Notes under the pieces: model-generated
What the model was told of the DNA's origin: nothing
The model's database searches: none
The model's input: only the letters and a program-made list of their open reading frames with translations
Position numbers and translations under genes: made by a program
Part shown: piece after piece, positions 17,109 to 25,304 of the stretch
Layout: every line of letters starts with the position of its first letter
Numbering within the stretch: the stretch's first letter is position 1
From: Pseudonocardia pini
Lineage (GTDB): Bacteria > Actinomycetota > Actinomycetes > Mycobacteriales > Pseudonocardiaceae
NCBI RefSeq assembly: GCF_013870575.1
Contig: NZ_JACBXB010000001.1
Coordinates: forward strand, 1-64,000
Length of the DNA: 64,000 bases
Reading direction: 5' to 3'

Positions 17109-18451
17109 CCGCACCGTCCCACGCCGCCGTGTTCGCGAAGGCACGGCGGCGTCTCGTGCCGTTCTGCATGCTGATGCTGTTCCTGTCCATCTGGGACCGG
17201 ACGAACGTCAGCCTGGCCGCGTTGCAGATGAACGCGGACATCGGGCTGAGCACCGCGGCGTTCGGGCTGGGCGCCGGGATCTTCTTCCTCGCCTACGCCC
17301 TGCTCGAGGTGCCCAGCAACCTGCTGCTGGCCAAGGTCGGGCCCCGGGTGTGGCTCGCCCGGATCATGCTCACCTGGGGCCTGGTCACCGTCGCCACGGC
17401 GGCGGTCCAGGGTCCGGGGAGCTTCTACACCGTGCGCGTGCTGCTCGGCGTCGCCGAGGCCGGGCTGATGCCGGGCATGATCGTGTACCTGTCGACGTGG
17501 TTTCCCGCCGAGATGCGGGCCCGGGTGATCTCGCAGTTCTCGATCGGGGCCCTGCTCGCGCTGCTGCTCGGCAACCCGCTCTCCGGCTGGATCCTGAGCT
17601 GGACCGGGCCGCTGCCGGGATGGCGATGGTTGTTCCTGGTCAGCGGCGTGGCCACGCTCGTGGTCGGGGTCGCGGTGCTGCGGTTCCTCCCGGGTTCCCC
17701 GGCCGAGGCCCGCTGGCTGAGCCCGGCGGAACGGCAGGTCGTCGAGTCCGCGGGCGCGGCGGCGGAGCCGGGCGACCACTCCCTGCGCACCCAGCTCGCC
17801 GCCTTCCGGGTCCTGGTCCGACAGCCGAGCCTGCTGGCGATGACCGTGGTGCTGTTCCTCCTGCTCACCACCGGCTACGCCCTGACCTTCTTCCTGCCCA
17901 CCCTGCTCAAGGGCTTCGCAGGCCTCGACACGACCACCATCAGCCTGCTGGTGTCGGTGCCGCCGCTGATCGCGGTGGTGGCCTGCCTGATCGTGGGGCC
18001 GCTCGCGGAGCGGACCCGTCGGCATCTCACGATCCTGGTCGTGATGTGCCTGATCGGCGCCCTGGGCGTGCTGCTGATGGTGCCGGGTGAGTCGCAGCTT
18101 CTGCTGCTCGTCGCGGGTGCCGCCGCGATCGCGATCCCGACCACCGCCTACACCGGGGTGTTCTGGGCGGTCGTCACCCCCCGGCTCGGCCGAGCCCAGA
18201 CCGCGGCGGGCACGATCGCCCTGGTCAACGCGGTCGGGATCACCGGTGGCTTCGTCGGTCCGTTCGCCTTCGGGTGGGTCCTGGCCGCGAACGAGGGCAG
18301 GCTGCTCGCCACTCCGCCGATCGTCGCAGGGATCCTGGCCGCGTGCGCGGTGGTGCTCGCCGCCGTCGGGTTCGCGTGGCGGCGGGGCCGGGACGAGTCG
18401 CGGGTGCCTGTCGGGCTAGCTGCGCACGACGGCGGTGGCCAGCAGGCGTAG
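17105..18451 (+). CDS. MFS transporter, anion:cation symporter-type
   Basis: 448-residue inner-membrane secondary transporter with about 12 hydrophobic helices. WDRTNVSLAALQMNADIGLSTA after helix 1 and RVLLGVAEAGLMPGMIVYLS between helices 4 and 5 are hallmarks of the ACS family (tartrate, phthalate, 4-hydroxyphenylacetate and similar carboxylates). Couples organic anion uptake to protons. Overlaps the preceding oxidoreductase (ATGA). Its 3' end overlaps the convergent TetR gene by 36 bp, with no strong hairpin between. Likely brings in the acid or ester handled by its operon partners (inference). Confidence 0.9.
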   Translation: MTAPSHAAVFAKARRRLVPFCMLMLFLSIWDRTNVSLAALQMNADIGLSTAAFGLGAGIFFLAYALLEVPSNLLLAKVGPRVWLARIMLTWGLVTVATAAVQGPGSFYTVRVLLGVAEAGLMPGMIVYLSTWFPAEMRARVISQFSIGALLALLLGNPLSGWILSWTGPLPGWRWLFLVSGVATLVVGVAVLRFLPGSPAEARWLSPAERQVVESAGAAAEPGDHSLRTQLAAFRVLVRQPSLLAMTVVLFLLLTTGYALTFFLPTLLKGFAGLDTTTISLLVSVPPLIAVVACLIVGPLAERTRRHLTILVVMCLIGALGVLLMVPGESQLLLLVAGAAAIAIPTTAYTGVFWAVVTPRLGRAQTAAGTIALVNAVGITGGFVGPFAFGWVLAANEGRLLATPPIVAGILAACAVVLAAVGFAWRRGRDESRVPVGLAAHDGGGQQA

Positions 18452-19594
18452 CTCGGCCGCGATCCCCGGACGGGCCCGCAGGCCCGGGGTCTGGGCGAGG
18501 TCGGTGACGAGTCCCATCGCCGACTGCGCCAGGCCCCGGGCCTCGGCCGCGGACAGCTCCGGACGCAGCGCGCAGAGCGCCGCGACCCACTCCTCGACGA
18601 ACTCCCGCTCGGTCTTGCGGATCGCCCGCTGGCCCTCCGCGGGGAGATAGAGGACGTCCGCGGCGAGGATGCCGAGCAGCCTGCGGTGGGGGCCCAGGGC
18701 CAACTCGACGAACGTCCCGACGAGCGTGTCGACCGCCTCGGCGGGCGTGCGGGTGTACGCGAGGCGGTGGGCGGCGACGTACGGCGCACCCTCGGCCCCC
18801 CGCACCAGCACGGCCTGCAGCAGCTCGGTCTTGCCGGTGAAGTGCTGGTACACGGTCGCGATGGCCGCGTCCGCGGCGGCGGCGATGTCCTCGATGGACA
18901 CCGCGTAGTAGCCGTGCCGGTCGAACAGCACCGCCGCGGCGTGCAGGATCCGTTCCCGCCGCCCTGCGGGGACGCGCTCCTCGGGCGTGCGCCGGTCCCC
19001 CGCGGGCACGGGGACGGCGGCCACGTCACAGGCCACGATCGCGCTCGCCATCCGCTCCAGGAGCGCGGGCATCGCGGCGCGGTCCAGGGCGTGCCGGTAG
19101 TCGCGGGTGTTCGAGTACACGCTCAGCACGCCCCAGCCGACCATGTCGGCCTCCTGGTCCGCGAGCTCGGGCCGCACCGCCCGCACGACCCGGACGGTGA
19201 GGGCCAGCGCCTCGCGCAGCCGCGCGCGGAACTCGAGCTGCTCGTCCCCCGTCAGGTGGCGCCGCTCCCGTTTCCAGAGCAGTGCCTCCTCGCGGTTCAT
19301 GACGACCGTGCACAGCTCCTGCCCGAACCGCTCCCAGCGCTCGTCCGGCGGCGCGTCGGCCGCCGCGCGCACGGCCACCTCGACGGCCGCGAGCTGGTCC
19401 AGCAGGGCCTGGGCCAGCACGTCGTGCTTGTTCCGGAAGTGCCGGTAGAGCGCGGGCCCGGTGATCCCGACGGCGGTGGCGACGTCGTCCATGCTCACGT
19501 TGTGGTAGCCGAACTCCTGGAACAGCCGTGCGGAGGCGGCCAGGAGCTGTGTCCTGCGCAGCGTGGCGCGTTGTGACCGGACCTGCTGTGCCAC
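18416..19594 (-). CDS. Double-domain TetR-family transcriptional regulator
   Basis: 392 residues holding two full TetR modules in one chain. The first helix-turn-helix is at about residues 10-55 (SMDDVATAVGITGPALYRHF), the second at about 205-250 (SIEDIAAAADAAIATVYQHF), each followed by its own helical ligand domain. Usual TetRs have about 200 residues, so this is a fusion or internal duplication; both DNA-binding helices look intact. GTG start behind a GGGGGAGG site. Encoded downstream of the thiolase-MaoC-SDR operon and convergent with the MFS gene; it may repress its neighbours. A second protein of the same layout is at 37355. Confidence 0.9.
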   Translation of the reverse strand: MAQQVRSQRATLRRTQLLAASARLFQEFGYHNVSMDDVATAVGITGPALYRHFRNKHDVLAQALLDQLAAVEVAVRAAADAPPDERWERFGQELCTVVMNREEALLWKRERRHLTGDEQLEFRARLREALALTVRVVRAVRPELADQEADMVGWGVLSVYSNTRDYRHALDRAAMPALLERMASAIVACDVAAVPVPAGDRRTPEERVPAGRRERILHAAAVLFDRHGYYAVSIEDIAAAADAAIATVYQHFTGKTELLQAVLVRGAEGAPYVAAHRLAYTRTPAEAVDTLVGTFVELALGPHRRLLGILAADVLYLPAEGQRAIRKTEREFVEEWVAALCALRPELSAAEARGLAQSAMGLVTDLAQTPGLRARPGIAAELRLLATAVVRS

Positions 19595-19610
19595 GCGTCG
19601 ACCTCCCCCT

Positions 19611-19653
19611 CCCGCCGCGGCGGGATCACTCACGCTACCGGCGCCGCGGCGCC
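19611..19653. terminator. Two adjacent 14-bp perfect palindromes after the SDR gene
   Basis: GGCGCCGCGGCGCC (19640-19653) directly abuts the SDR stop codon and probably ends that operon. CCCGCCGCGGCGGG (19611-19624) lies 17-30 bp upstream of the TetR GTG and could be a second terminator or an operator. Between them on the minus strand is a TAGCGT -10-like hexamer. Confidence 0.5.
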
Positions 19654-20439
19654 TCAGCCGACGGACGTCAGCCCGCCGCCGCACAGCAGGACCTGGCCGG
19701 TGACGTAGTCCGACTCGGGCGCACACAGCATCCAGACCGCGCCTGCGGCCTCCTCCGGTGTGCCCGCCCGCGCCAGCGGGGCCGCTGCCGCGCCGCGGCG
19801 CAATGCCTCCTGCGCCTCCGCCCCGCCCTCCCGGGTCATCCGGGTGTCGACGATCCCGAAGGCCACCGCGTTGACATTCACCCGGTAGCGGCCCCACTCC
19901 TTGGCCAGGGTGCGGGTGAGGCCGAGCAGCCCGGCCTTGGCCGACGCGTAGTTGGCCTGGCTCGGGCTGCCCGCGGTGCCGACGATCGACGACACGTTGA
20001 CCACCTTGCGGTGCCGGGGTCGGCCCGCGGCCTCCTCCGCCCTCGCCGCGGCCGACAGGACCGGCTGCGCGGCCCGCAGGATGCGGAAAGGGGCGGTCAG
20101 GTGCACGTCGAGGACCGTGGACCAGTGCTCGTCGGACATCCGGGCGAGGTAGGAGTTCCGGACGATGCCCGCGTTGTTGACCACGACGTCGATCCCGCCG
20201 TAGGTGTCCACGGCGGTGGCCACCAACCGCTCCGGGAGGTCCGCCTCGGTGACCGAACCCGCGCACACGACCGCCGTGCCGCCCGCAGCCTCGATCGCCT
20301 CGACCGTCTCCTTCGCCGGGCCCTCGTCGAGGTCGTTGACCACCAGGAGGGCCCCCTCGGCGGCGAGCTTCTCGGCGGCGGCGCGGCCGATCCCGCGTCC
20401 GGCCCCGGTGACCAGGGCGACCCGGCCCGCGAGGGTCAC
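19654..20439 (-). CDS. Short-chain dehydrogenase/reductase (FabG-like)
   Basis: 261-residue NAD(P)-dependent SDR. Cofactor motif TGAGRGIG (about residues 11-18), NNAG, the catalytic Ser in VSSIVG and YASAK make a complete active site. The GTG start overlaps the MaoC stop (GTGA). It follows thiolase and two MaoC-type subunits, so a 3-hydroxyacyl-CoA dehydrogenase step of beta-oxidation is the best guess. It is strikingly similar to the SDR at 22662 across the divergent promoter (shared NDLDEGPAKETV and LDVHLTAPFRILRAAQPV), so the two arose by duplication. Confidence 0.92.
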   Translation of the reverse strand: MTLAGRVALVTGAGRGIGRAAAEKLAAEGALLVVNDLDEGPAKETVEAIEAAGGTAVVCAGSVTEADLPERLVATAVDTYGGIDVVVNNAGIVRNSYLARMSDEHWSTVLDVHLTAPFRILRAAQPVLSAAARAEEAAGRPRHRKVVNVSSIVGTAGSPSQANYASAKAGLLGLTRTLAKEWGRYRVNVNAVAFGIVDTRMTREGGAEAQEALRRGAAAAPLARAGTPEEAAGAVWMLCAPESDYVTGQVLLCGGGLTSVG

Positions 20440-20852
20440 GGCAGCACCACCGTGGCCGTGCCGGAGAGAGTGACGGTGCCGTCGGCGAGGGTGACCTTCA
20501 GGTCCACCGTGGCCAGCCTGCCGTCACCCGCCGCCTCGACGGCGGTGACCGTGCCCGTGCAGGTCGGCTCGCCGTGCACCGGGGTGATCGCGGTGAACCG
20601 GGCCGACCAGTGCCGCAGGCGGGCCTGCGGCACCCAGGAGGTGAGCAGCCGCCCGAGGTAGGCCATGGACAGCATGCCGTGGGCGAAGACGTCGTCGAGG
20701 CCGGCGTCGTGCGCGGCGTCGGTGTCGATGTGGATCGCGTTGTGGTCGCCGGAGGCGCCCGCGAACAACGCGAGCGTGGTCCGGCTGATCGGCGGGAGGG
20801 CGAGCGGGGACAGCTCGGTGCCGACGGCGACCTGCTCGAGCACGGTGGTCAT
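20436..20852 (-). CDS. MaoC-family (R)-hydratase subunit
   Basis: 138-residue hot-dog-fold protein with the hydratase-2 signature: GDHNAIHIDTDAAHDAG followed by FAHGMLSM supplies the Asp/His catalytic pair. Adds water to 2-enoyl-CoA. Single-domain MaoC proteins of this size often work as a heterodimer with a non-catalytic hot-dog partner; the adjacent gene at 20849 encodes such a partner. Overlaps both neighbours by four bases (ATGA before, GTGA after), typical of subunits made together. Comparable pairs are HadAB and ChsH1/ChsH2 of mycobacteria. Confidence 0.9.
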   Translation of the reverse strand: MTTVLEQVAVGTELSPLALPPISRTTLALFAGASGDHNAIHIDTDAAHDAGLDDVFAHGMLSMAYLGRLLTSWVPQARLRHWSARFTAITPVHGEPTCTGTVTAVEAAGDGRLATVDLKVTLADGTVTLSGTATVVLP

Positions 20853-21316
20853 GCGGCGGCCCCGTTCCGGATGACGGCGGTGTTGTCCAGCTCGGCGACG
20901 AGCTCGCCGCCACGGGTCACGCGGGTGCGCCGGACCAGGAAGTCCAGCTTTCCGCCCGCCTTGGAGTACGCCTCGGTGAACTCCGAGGCGAAGGTCAGCG
21001 TGTCCCCCGCGTACACCGGGACGTGGTAGGTGAAGGCCTGCTCGCCGTGCAGGACGGCGCCGAGGTCGATGCCGTGCCCCGCCAGGAAGCCGAGCGTGTC
21101 CGCCCGCTCCAGGTCCAGTCCGAACAGGATGGTCGGCGGAGCGGGCAGGTCGGGGTGGCCCGCCGCGCGGGCGGCGGCGACGTCGGAGTAGACGGGGTCG
21201 GTCTCGCCGATCGCCTGCGCGAACATCCGCAGCCTGCCGCGCTCGACGTCGACGGTCACCGGCTCCTGACGCCGCCCGACCACCGCCGCGACGACGGCGC
21301 TCGCGGGGGCGGGCAT
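20849..21316 (-). CDS. MaoC N-terminal-type hot-dog protein (FAS1-DH-like), hydratase partner
   Basis: 155 residues, matching the MaoC_dehydrat_N type (PF13452-like). VDVERGRLRMFAQAIGETDP and DLPAPPTILFGL are family signatures; the full Asp/His motif of the catalytic subunit is absent. It therefore probably forms the substrate-binding half of a heteromeric enoyl-CoA hydratase with 20436. Its ATG shares one base with the stop of the thiolase gene and its own end overlaps the MaoC start, so all four genes (thiolase, partner, MaoC, SDR) are tightly coupled. Confidence 0.88.
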   Translation of the reverse strand: MPAPASAVVAAVVGRRQEPVTVDVERGRLRMFAQAIGETDPVYSDVAAARAAGHPDLPAPPTILFGLDLERADTLGFLAGHGIDLGAVLHGEQAFTYHVPVYAGDTLTFASEFTEAYSKAGGKLDFLVRRTRVTRGGELVAELDNTAVIRNGAAA

Positions 21317-22503
21317 CAGGCCACCTTCTCGTAGAGCGAGACCACGCACGCCCCGCCGAGGCCCAGGTTGTGCTGCAGGCCCAGCCTGGCCCCCTCGACC
21401 TGGCGACCGCCCGCCTGGCCCCGCAGCTGCCAGACCAGCTCGGCGCACTGCGCGAGCCCGGTGGCGCCCAGCGGGTGCCCCTTGGACAGCAGCCCGCCCG
21501 AGGGGTTGGTGACGACGCGGCCGCCGTAGGTGTTGTCCCCGTCGAGCACGAACTTCTCCGCCGTGCCCTCTGGGGTGAGGCCGAGGCCCTCGTAGGTGAT
21601 CAGCTCGTTCGCGGTGAAGCAGTCGTGCAGCTCGACGACGGGGATGTCCTCCGGGCCCACGCCCGCGGCCTCGTAGACCTGGGCCGCCGCCTTCGCGGTC
21701 ATGTCGTAGCCCACGACCTTGCGCATGTCCGTCCCGTCGAACGCCCCGGGCACGTCGGTGACCAGGGACTGGGCCCGCAGCCGCACGCTCGCGTCCAGCC
21801 CGTGGCGTCGGGCGAACTCCGCGCTGCACACCACCGCCGCCGCCGCACCGCACGTGGGTGGGCAGCACTGCAGCCGGGTCAGCGGGCCCCAGACGGCGGG
21901 CGAGCCCATGACCTCCTCGAGCGTCACGGGCGCACGGAACACGGCGTACGGGTTGTGCGCGGCGTGCCGGCGCGCCTTGACCGAGATCCGTCCCAGGGTC
22001 TCCGGCTTCGTACCGAACCGCTCCATGTGCGCGAGCCCGGCACCGCCGAACAGCTGCGCGGCCATGGGCGCCTTCGGGTCGGCGCCGGGCCTGCCCGCCG
22101 CGACCTCCTCGAACCGGCCGGTGGAGCTCGGCCGGTCGTCCCACACCGCGACGAGCGCCCCCGGCCGCATCTGCTCGAAGCCGAGCGCGAGCACGCACTC
22201 CGCCGCGCCGGACTCCACGGCCTGTCGGGCCAGCCACAGGGCCGAGGACCCGGTGGAGCAGTTGTTGTTCACGTTCACCATCGGGATCCCGGACAGCCCC
22301 AGCTCGTAGAGCGCCGACTGGCCGGAGGTGGAGTCGCCGTAGACGTAGCCGACGTAGGCCTGGGCGACCTGCTCGTACGCGACGCCTGCGTCCGCGAGCG
22401 CGGCCCGGGCGGCCGATGCGCCCATCTCCTGGTAGCTCGGGCTCTTCCCGGGCTTGCCGAACGGGATCATCCCGACCCCGCTGATCACGACCGTGCGCTC
22501 CAT
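21316..22503 (-). CDS. SCP-x-type thiolase / lipid-transfer protein (Ltp family)
   Basis: 395-residue thiolase-fold enzyme of the sterol-carrier-thiolase branch. Nucleophilic Cys in NNNCSTGSSA (C82), ELHDCFTANELITYEGLGL, the active-site His in KGHPLGATG and a C-terminal GLGGAC motif are all present. Cleaves 3-ketoacyl-CoA, or in Ltp relatives catalyses retro-aldol cleavage with a DUF35 partner; no DUF35 domain is encoded here, so thiolysis is favoured. ATG has a GAGGTGG site; a longer upstream frame is not convincing. First gene of the thiolase-hydratase-SDR operon, pointing to degradation of a branched or sterol-like side chain (inference). Confidence 0.91.
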   Translation of the reverse strand: MERTVVISGVGMIPFGKPGKSPSYQEMGASAARAALADAGVAYEQVAQAYVGYVYGDSTSGQSALYELGLSGIPMVNVNNNCSTGSSALWLARQAVESGAAECVLALGFEQMRPGALVAVWDDRPSSTGRFEEVAAGRPGADPKAPMAAQLFGGAGLAHMERFGTKPETLGRISVKARRHAAHNPYAVFRAPVTLEEVMGSPAVWGPLTRLQCCPPTCGAAAAVVCSAEFARRHGLDASVRLRAQSLVTDVPGAFDGTDMRKVVGYDMTAKAAAQVYEAAGVGPEDIPVVELHDCFTANELITYEGLGLTPEGTAEKFVLDGDNTYGGRVVTNPSGGLLSKGHPLGATGLAQCAELVWQLRGQAGGRQVEGARLGLQHNLGLGGACVVSLYEKVA

Positions 22504-22591
22504 CGAGCACCACCTCGTCTCACTGTGCGATTCGCCGTTCGGAGCAGAATGTTGACTAACCCTACACGAGAAGATCCAGCTAGAGACCATC

Positions 22592-22620
22592 TTGACCGGC
22601 CGACTGTGCGCAACTAGCTT
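22592..22620 (+). promoter_or_regulatory. Sigma-70-type promoter of the 22.6-30.2 kb operon
   Basis: TTGACC (22592-22597), exactly 17 bp, TAGCTT (22615-22620). Predicted start near 22627 leaves a 35-nt leader with an AGGAGGAG ribosome site before the ATG at 22662. The rest of the 158-bp divergent gap (22504-22661) is AT-richer than its surroundings; no clear minus-strand promoter could be assigned. Confidence 0.75.
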
Positions 22621-22661
22621 TCACTCATCGGTCCGTCGAGGCACCAGGAGGAGCCCCCGCG

Positions 22662-23483
22662 ATGAGCAAGCTCGAGGACAAGGTCGCGCTGATCTCCGGA
22701 TCCGGCCGCGGGATCGGCCGCGCCGTGGCGGAGAAGCTCGCGGCGGAGGGCGCCCGCGTCGTGGTGAACGACCTGGACGAGGGTCCGGCCAAGGAGACGG
22801 TCGCGGCCATCGAGGCCGCGGGCGGTGCCGCGGTGGCCTGCGCGGGATCGGTCACCGAGCCGGACTTCGGCGAGCGGTTCGTCCAGACCGCGGTGGACGC
22901 CTTCGGCGGCGTGGACATCGTGGTGAACAACGCCGGCTACACCTGGGACACCGTCATCCAGAAGATGTCCGACGAGCAGTGGTCGGCGATCCTGGACGTG
23001 CACCTCACCGCGCCGTTCCGGATCCTGCGCGCCGCCCAGCCGGTGATCAGCGCGGCGGTGAAGAAGGAGCGGGCCGCGGGCGTCGAGATCCCCTGCCGCA
23101 AGGTCGTGAACATCTCGTCGATCGCGGGACTGGACGGCAATGCCGGGCAGGTCAACTACGCCGCGGCCAAGTCCGGCATCGTCGGGCTGACCAAGACGCT
23201 GGCGAAGGAGTGGGGCCGCTACAACGTCACCGTCAACGCGGTCGCCTTCGGCGTGATCTCCACCCGGCTCACGGTCGCGGCCGACGGGGGCTCGACGATC
23301 GACGTGGCGGGCAACGAGATCACCGTGGGGATCAACCCGTCCGTGTTGGCCGCGGCGGAACAGATGATCCCGCTCGGCCGTGCGGGCACTCCGACCGAGG
23401 CCGCGGGCGCGGTCTACCTCCTGTGCACCCCCGAGTCGAGCTACGTCACCGGTCAGACCCTCATCTGCAGCGGCGGGCTCTGA
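22662..23483 (+). CDS. Short-chain dehydrogenase/reductase
   Basis: 273-residue SDR with GSGRGIG cofactor site, NNAG, Ser in ISSIAG and YAAAK. It is close to the SDR at 19654 but has a roughly 12-residue insert (TVAADGGSTIDVAGNEITVG region) near the substrate loop. Probably oxidises a hydroxyacyl-CoA or sterol-like alcohol. AGGAGGAG precedes the ATG. First gene of an eight-gene plus-strand operon that includes enoyl-CoA hydratase, CoA ligase and an lva-like kinase pair. Confidence 0.92.
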   Translation: MSKLEDKVALISGSGRGIGRAVAEKLAAEGARVVVNDLDEGPAKETVAAIEAAGGAAVACAGSVTEPDFGERFVQTAVDAFGGVDIVVNNAGYTWDTVIQKMSDEQWSAILDVHLTAPFRILRAAQPVISAAVKKERAAGVEIPCRKVVNISSIAGLDGNAGQVNYAAAKSGIVGLTKTLAKEWGRYNVTVNAVAFGVISTRLTVAADGGSTIDVAGNEITVGINPSVLAAAEQMIPLGRAGTPTEAAGAVYLLCTPESSYVTGQTLICSGGL

Positions 23484-23487
23484 ACCC

Positions 23488-24315
23488 GTGTCCGAGCAAC
23501 CCGTCCGCTACGAGGTCGACGCCGGGGTGGCGGTCCTGACGCTGAACCGCCCGGACCGCCGCAACGCCATGACCGTCCCCTTCATGCACGGCATCGAGGA
23601 CGGGCTGGCCCGCGCGGACGCGGACCCGGCCGTGCGCGCCGTCGTCGTCACCGGGGCCGGCCCCGCGTTCTGCGTGGGTGCCGAGCTGAACGGGCCCGAC
23701 ACGCTCCGGCTAGCGATGGAGGCGGACACCCGCGGTCACACGCCGTCGGGCTACCGCGAGCCCGCGGGCCGGATCACCGAGCGGATCGCCGCCATGCGCA
23801 TCCCGGTCATCGGTGCCGTGAACGGGGACGCCGTGGGCGGCGGGGCGACCATCGTCGCCGCGATGGACCTGCGCATCGCCGCCGACACGGCACGCTTCGG
23901 CTTCGTGTTCACCCGTCGCGGGGTCGTCGCCGAGGGGGCGTCGACGTGGTTCCTCCCCCGGCTCGTCGGGCTGGGCCGGGCCACCGACTGGCTGGTCTCC
24001 GGCCGGGTCTTCGAGGCCGCCGAGGCCCTGGAGTCGGGCTTCGTCTCGCGGCTGCTGCCCGCGGCCGAGGTGCTGCCCGCCGCGCTGGAGTACGCCCGGC
24101 AGTTCACCGGGACGACCTCGCCCGCGTCGGTGGCCGCCGTGCGTCGCCTGCTGGCGGCGTCCTGGGGCGCGGCGACACCCGCCGAGTCGGCCCGGGCGGA
24201 GTCCGCGGTCTACTCGGGTCTGCTCGACTCGCCCGACGCCAAGGAGGGTGTGGTGTCCTTCCTCGAACGGCGGGCGCCGTCGTTCACGACCACCGGCACG
24301 GAGGAGGCCCGATGA
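23488..24315 (+). CDS. Enoyl-CoA hydratase/isomerase (crotonase family)
   Basis: 275-residue crotonase-fold protein. Oxyanion-hole segments GPAFCVGAELNGPD and GDAVGGGATIVAAMDLRIA are clear. The catalytic Glu region (GRRGVV...GASTWFLPRLVG) has one acidic residue in VVAEGASTW, in the place expected for one of the two hydratase glutamates. Hydration or isomerisation of an enoyl-CoA is likely. GTG start four bases after the SDR stop; the end overlaps the next gene (ATGA). Confidence 0.9.
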   Translation: MSEQPVRYEVDAGVAVLTLNRPDRRNAMTVPFMHGIEDGLARADADPAVRAVVVTGAGPAFCVGAELNGPDTLRLAMEADTRGHTPSGYREPAGRITERIAAMRIPVIGAVNGDAVGGGATIVAAMDLRIAADTARFGFVFTRRGVVAEGASTWFLPRLVGLGRATDWLVSGRVFEAAEALESGFVSRLLPAAEVLPAALEYARQFTGTTSPASVAAVRRLLAASWGAATPAESARAESAVYSGLLDSPDAKEGVVSFLERRAPSFTTTGTEEAR

Positions 24316-25289
24316 GTGCCCCGTTCACCGCCTGCAAGTACGGCGCGGACGCCGAGCGCACCCACGACCACGGTGGGGTCCGGAACTACAACGAGAGCGT
24401 GTACGTCAACTTCCTCGACCCGGTCACGCAGGTCGGCGGCCTGCTACGGGTGGGCAACCGGCCCGGGCTGGGCTACCGCGAGGCGTCCGTGCAGCTGACC
24501 CTGCCCGGTGGCGCCATCGCCTTCCGGGCCGGACGGGAGCAGAGCACGTCGAACGCGGACTTCGCCAGCCAGGGCCTGGAGTTCGCGGTCAAGGACCCCA
24601 CCCGCACGCTGGAGATCCGCTACGAGCGCAGCGTCGCCCGGATCGCCACCCCGGCACTCATGGCGGACAAGCCGAAGCGGGTGCTGAAGAACAGCCCCGC
24701 CGAGGACTGCGTGATCGCGTTGACCTGGGAGGCGACCTCGCCGCTGTTCGACACGGCGGAGGACGGGGACTGCACCCCGGGCAGCTCGGTGATCGCGGCG
24801 GACCACTACGAGCAGTTCGGCACCGTGACCGGGGAGATCACCGTCGGGCCGCGGTCCTGGCGGCTGACCGGCGCCCGGTCGATGCGGGACCACTCGTGGG
24901 GCCCGCGGGAGTGGTCGTCGTTCACCGGGGAGTGGCTGTGCGCCTACCTGGCCGACGGGACGTCGATCACGGCGTACGCCGAGCTCGAGGACTCCGGCGC
25001 CCGGTCGATCGGCGGGATGGTCCACTTCGCCGGGAACCTGCACCCGATCACCGACTTCACGGTGTACACCGACTACGCGGGCGAGGCGACCTGGTCCGGC
25101 CGCTACCGCGCCGTCGTCCAGGCGGAGGGGTTGCCGCTCATCCCGCTCGACGGCACGATCCGCCACCTCACCCCGGTCACCCAGGCCACCGAGGACCGGG
25201 CCGTGCGGATGGCTCAGATGACCGTCGACTTCGTGGGGCCCGACGGCGGTTGGGCCGTCGCCGAGTTCCTGCGCCCCATCCGGATCTGA
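24312..25289 (+). CDS. DUF7064/DUF7065-like protein (function unknown)
   Basis: 325-residue protein with no known reaction. Beta-rich with conserved SVYVNFLDPVTQVGGLLRVGNRP at the start and SMRDHSWGPREWSSFTGEW in the middle. This RDHSWG signature is seen in lipocalin-like proteins of the CrtC/AttH type and in DUF7064/7065 proteins often found in actinobacterial lipid or steroid clusters. No signal peptide. ATG overlaps the hydratase stop; GAGGAGG precedes it. It may bind or isomerise a hydrophobic intermediate (weak inference). Confidence 0.72.
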   Translation: MSAPFTACKYGADAERTHDHGGVRNYNESVYVNFLDPVTQVGGLLRVGNRPGLGYREASVQLTLPGGAIAFRAGREQSTSNADFASQGLEFAVKDPTRTLEIRYERSVARIATPALMADKPKRVLKNSPAEDCVIALTWEATSPLFDTAEDGDCTPGSSVIAADHYEQFGTVTGEITVGPRSWRLTGARSMRDHSWGPREWSSFTGEWLCAYLADGTSITAYAELEDSGARSIGGMVHFAGNLHPITDFTVYTDYAGEATWSGRYRAVVQAEGLPLIPLDGTIRHLTPVTQATEDRAVRMAQMTVDFVGPDGGWAVAEFLRPIRI

Positions 25290-25304
25290 CCCGCAGGAGG
25301 CGGA

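Noticed and set aside
22504-22591. Minus-strand promoter for the thiolase operon
   Set aside because: TAGGGT is present as a -10 candidate, but no matching -35 was found at 16-18 bp.
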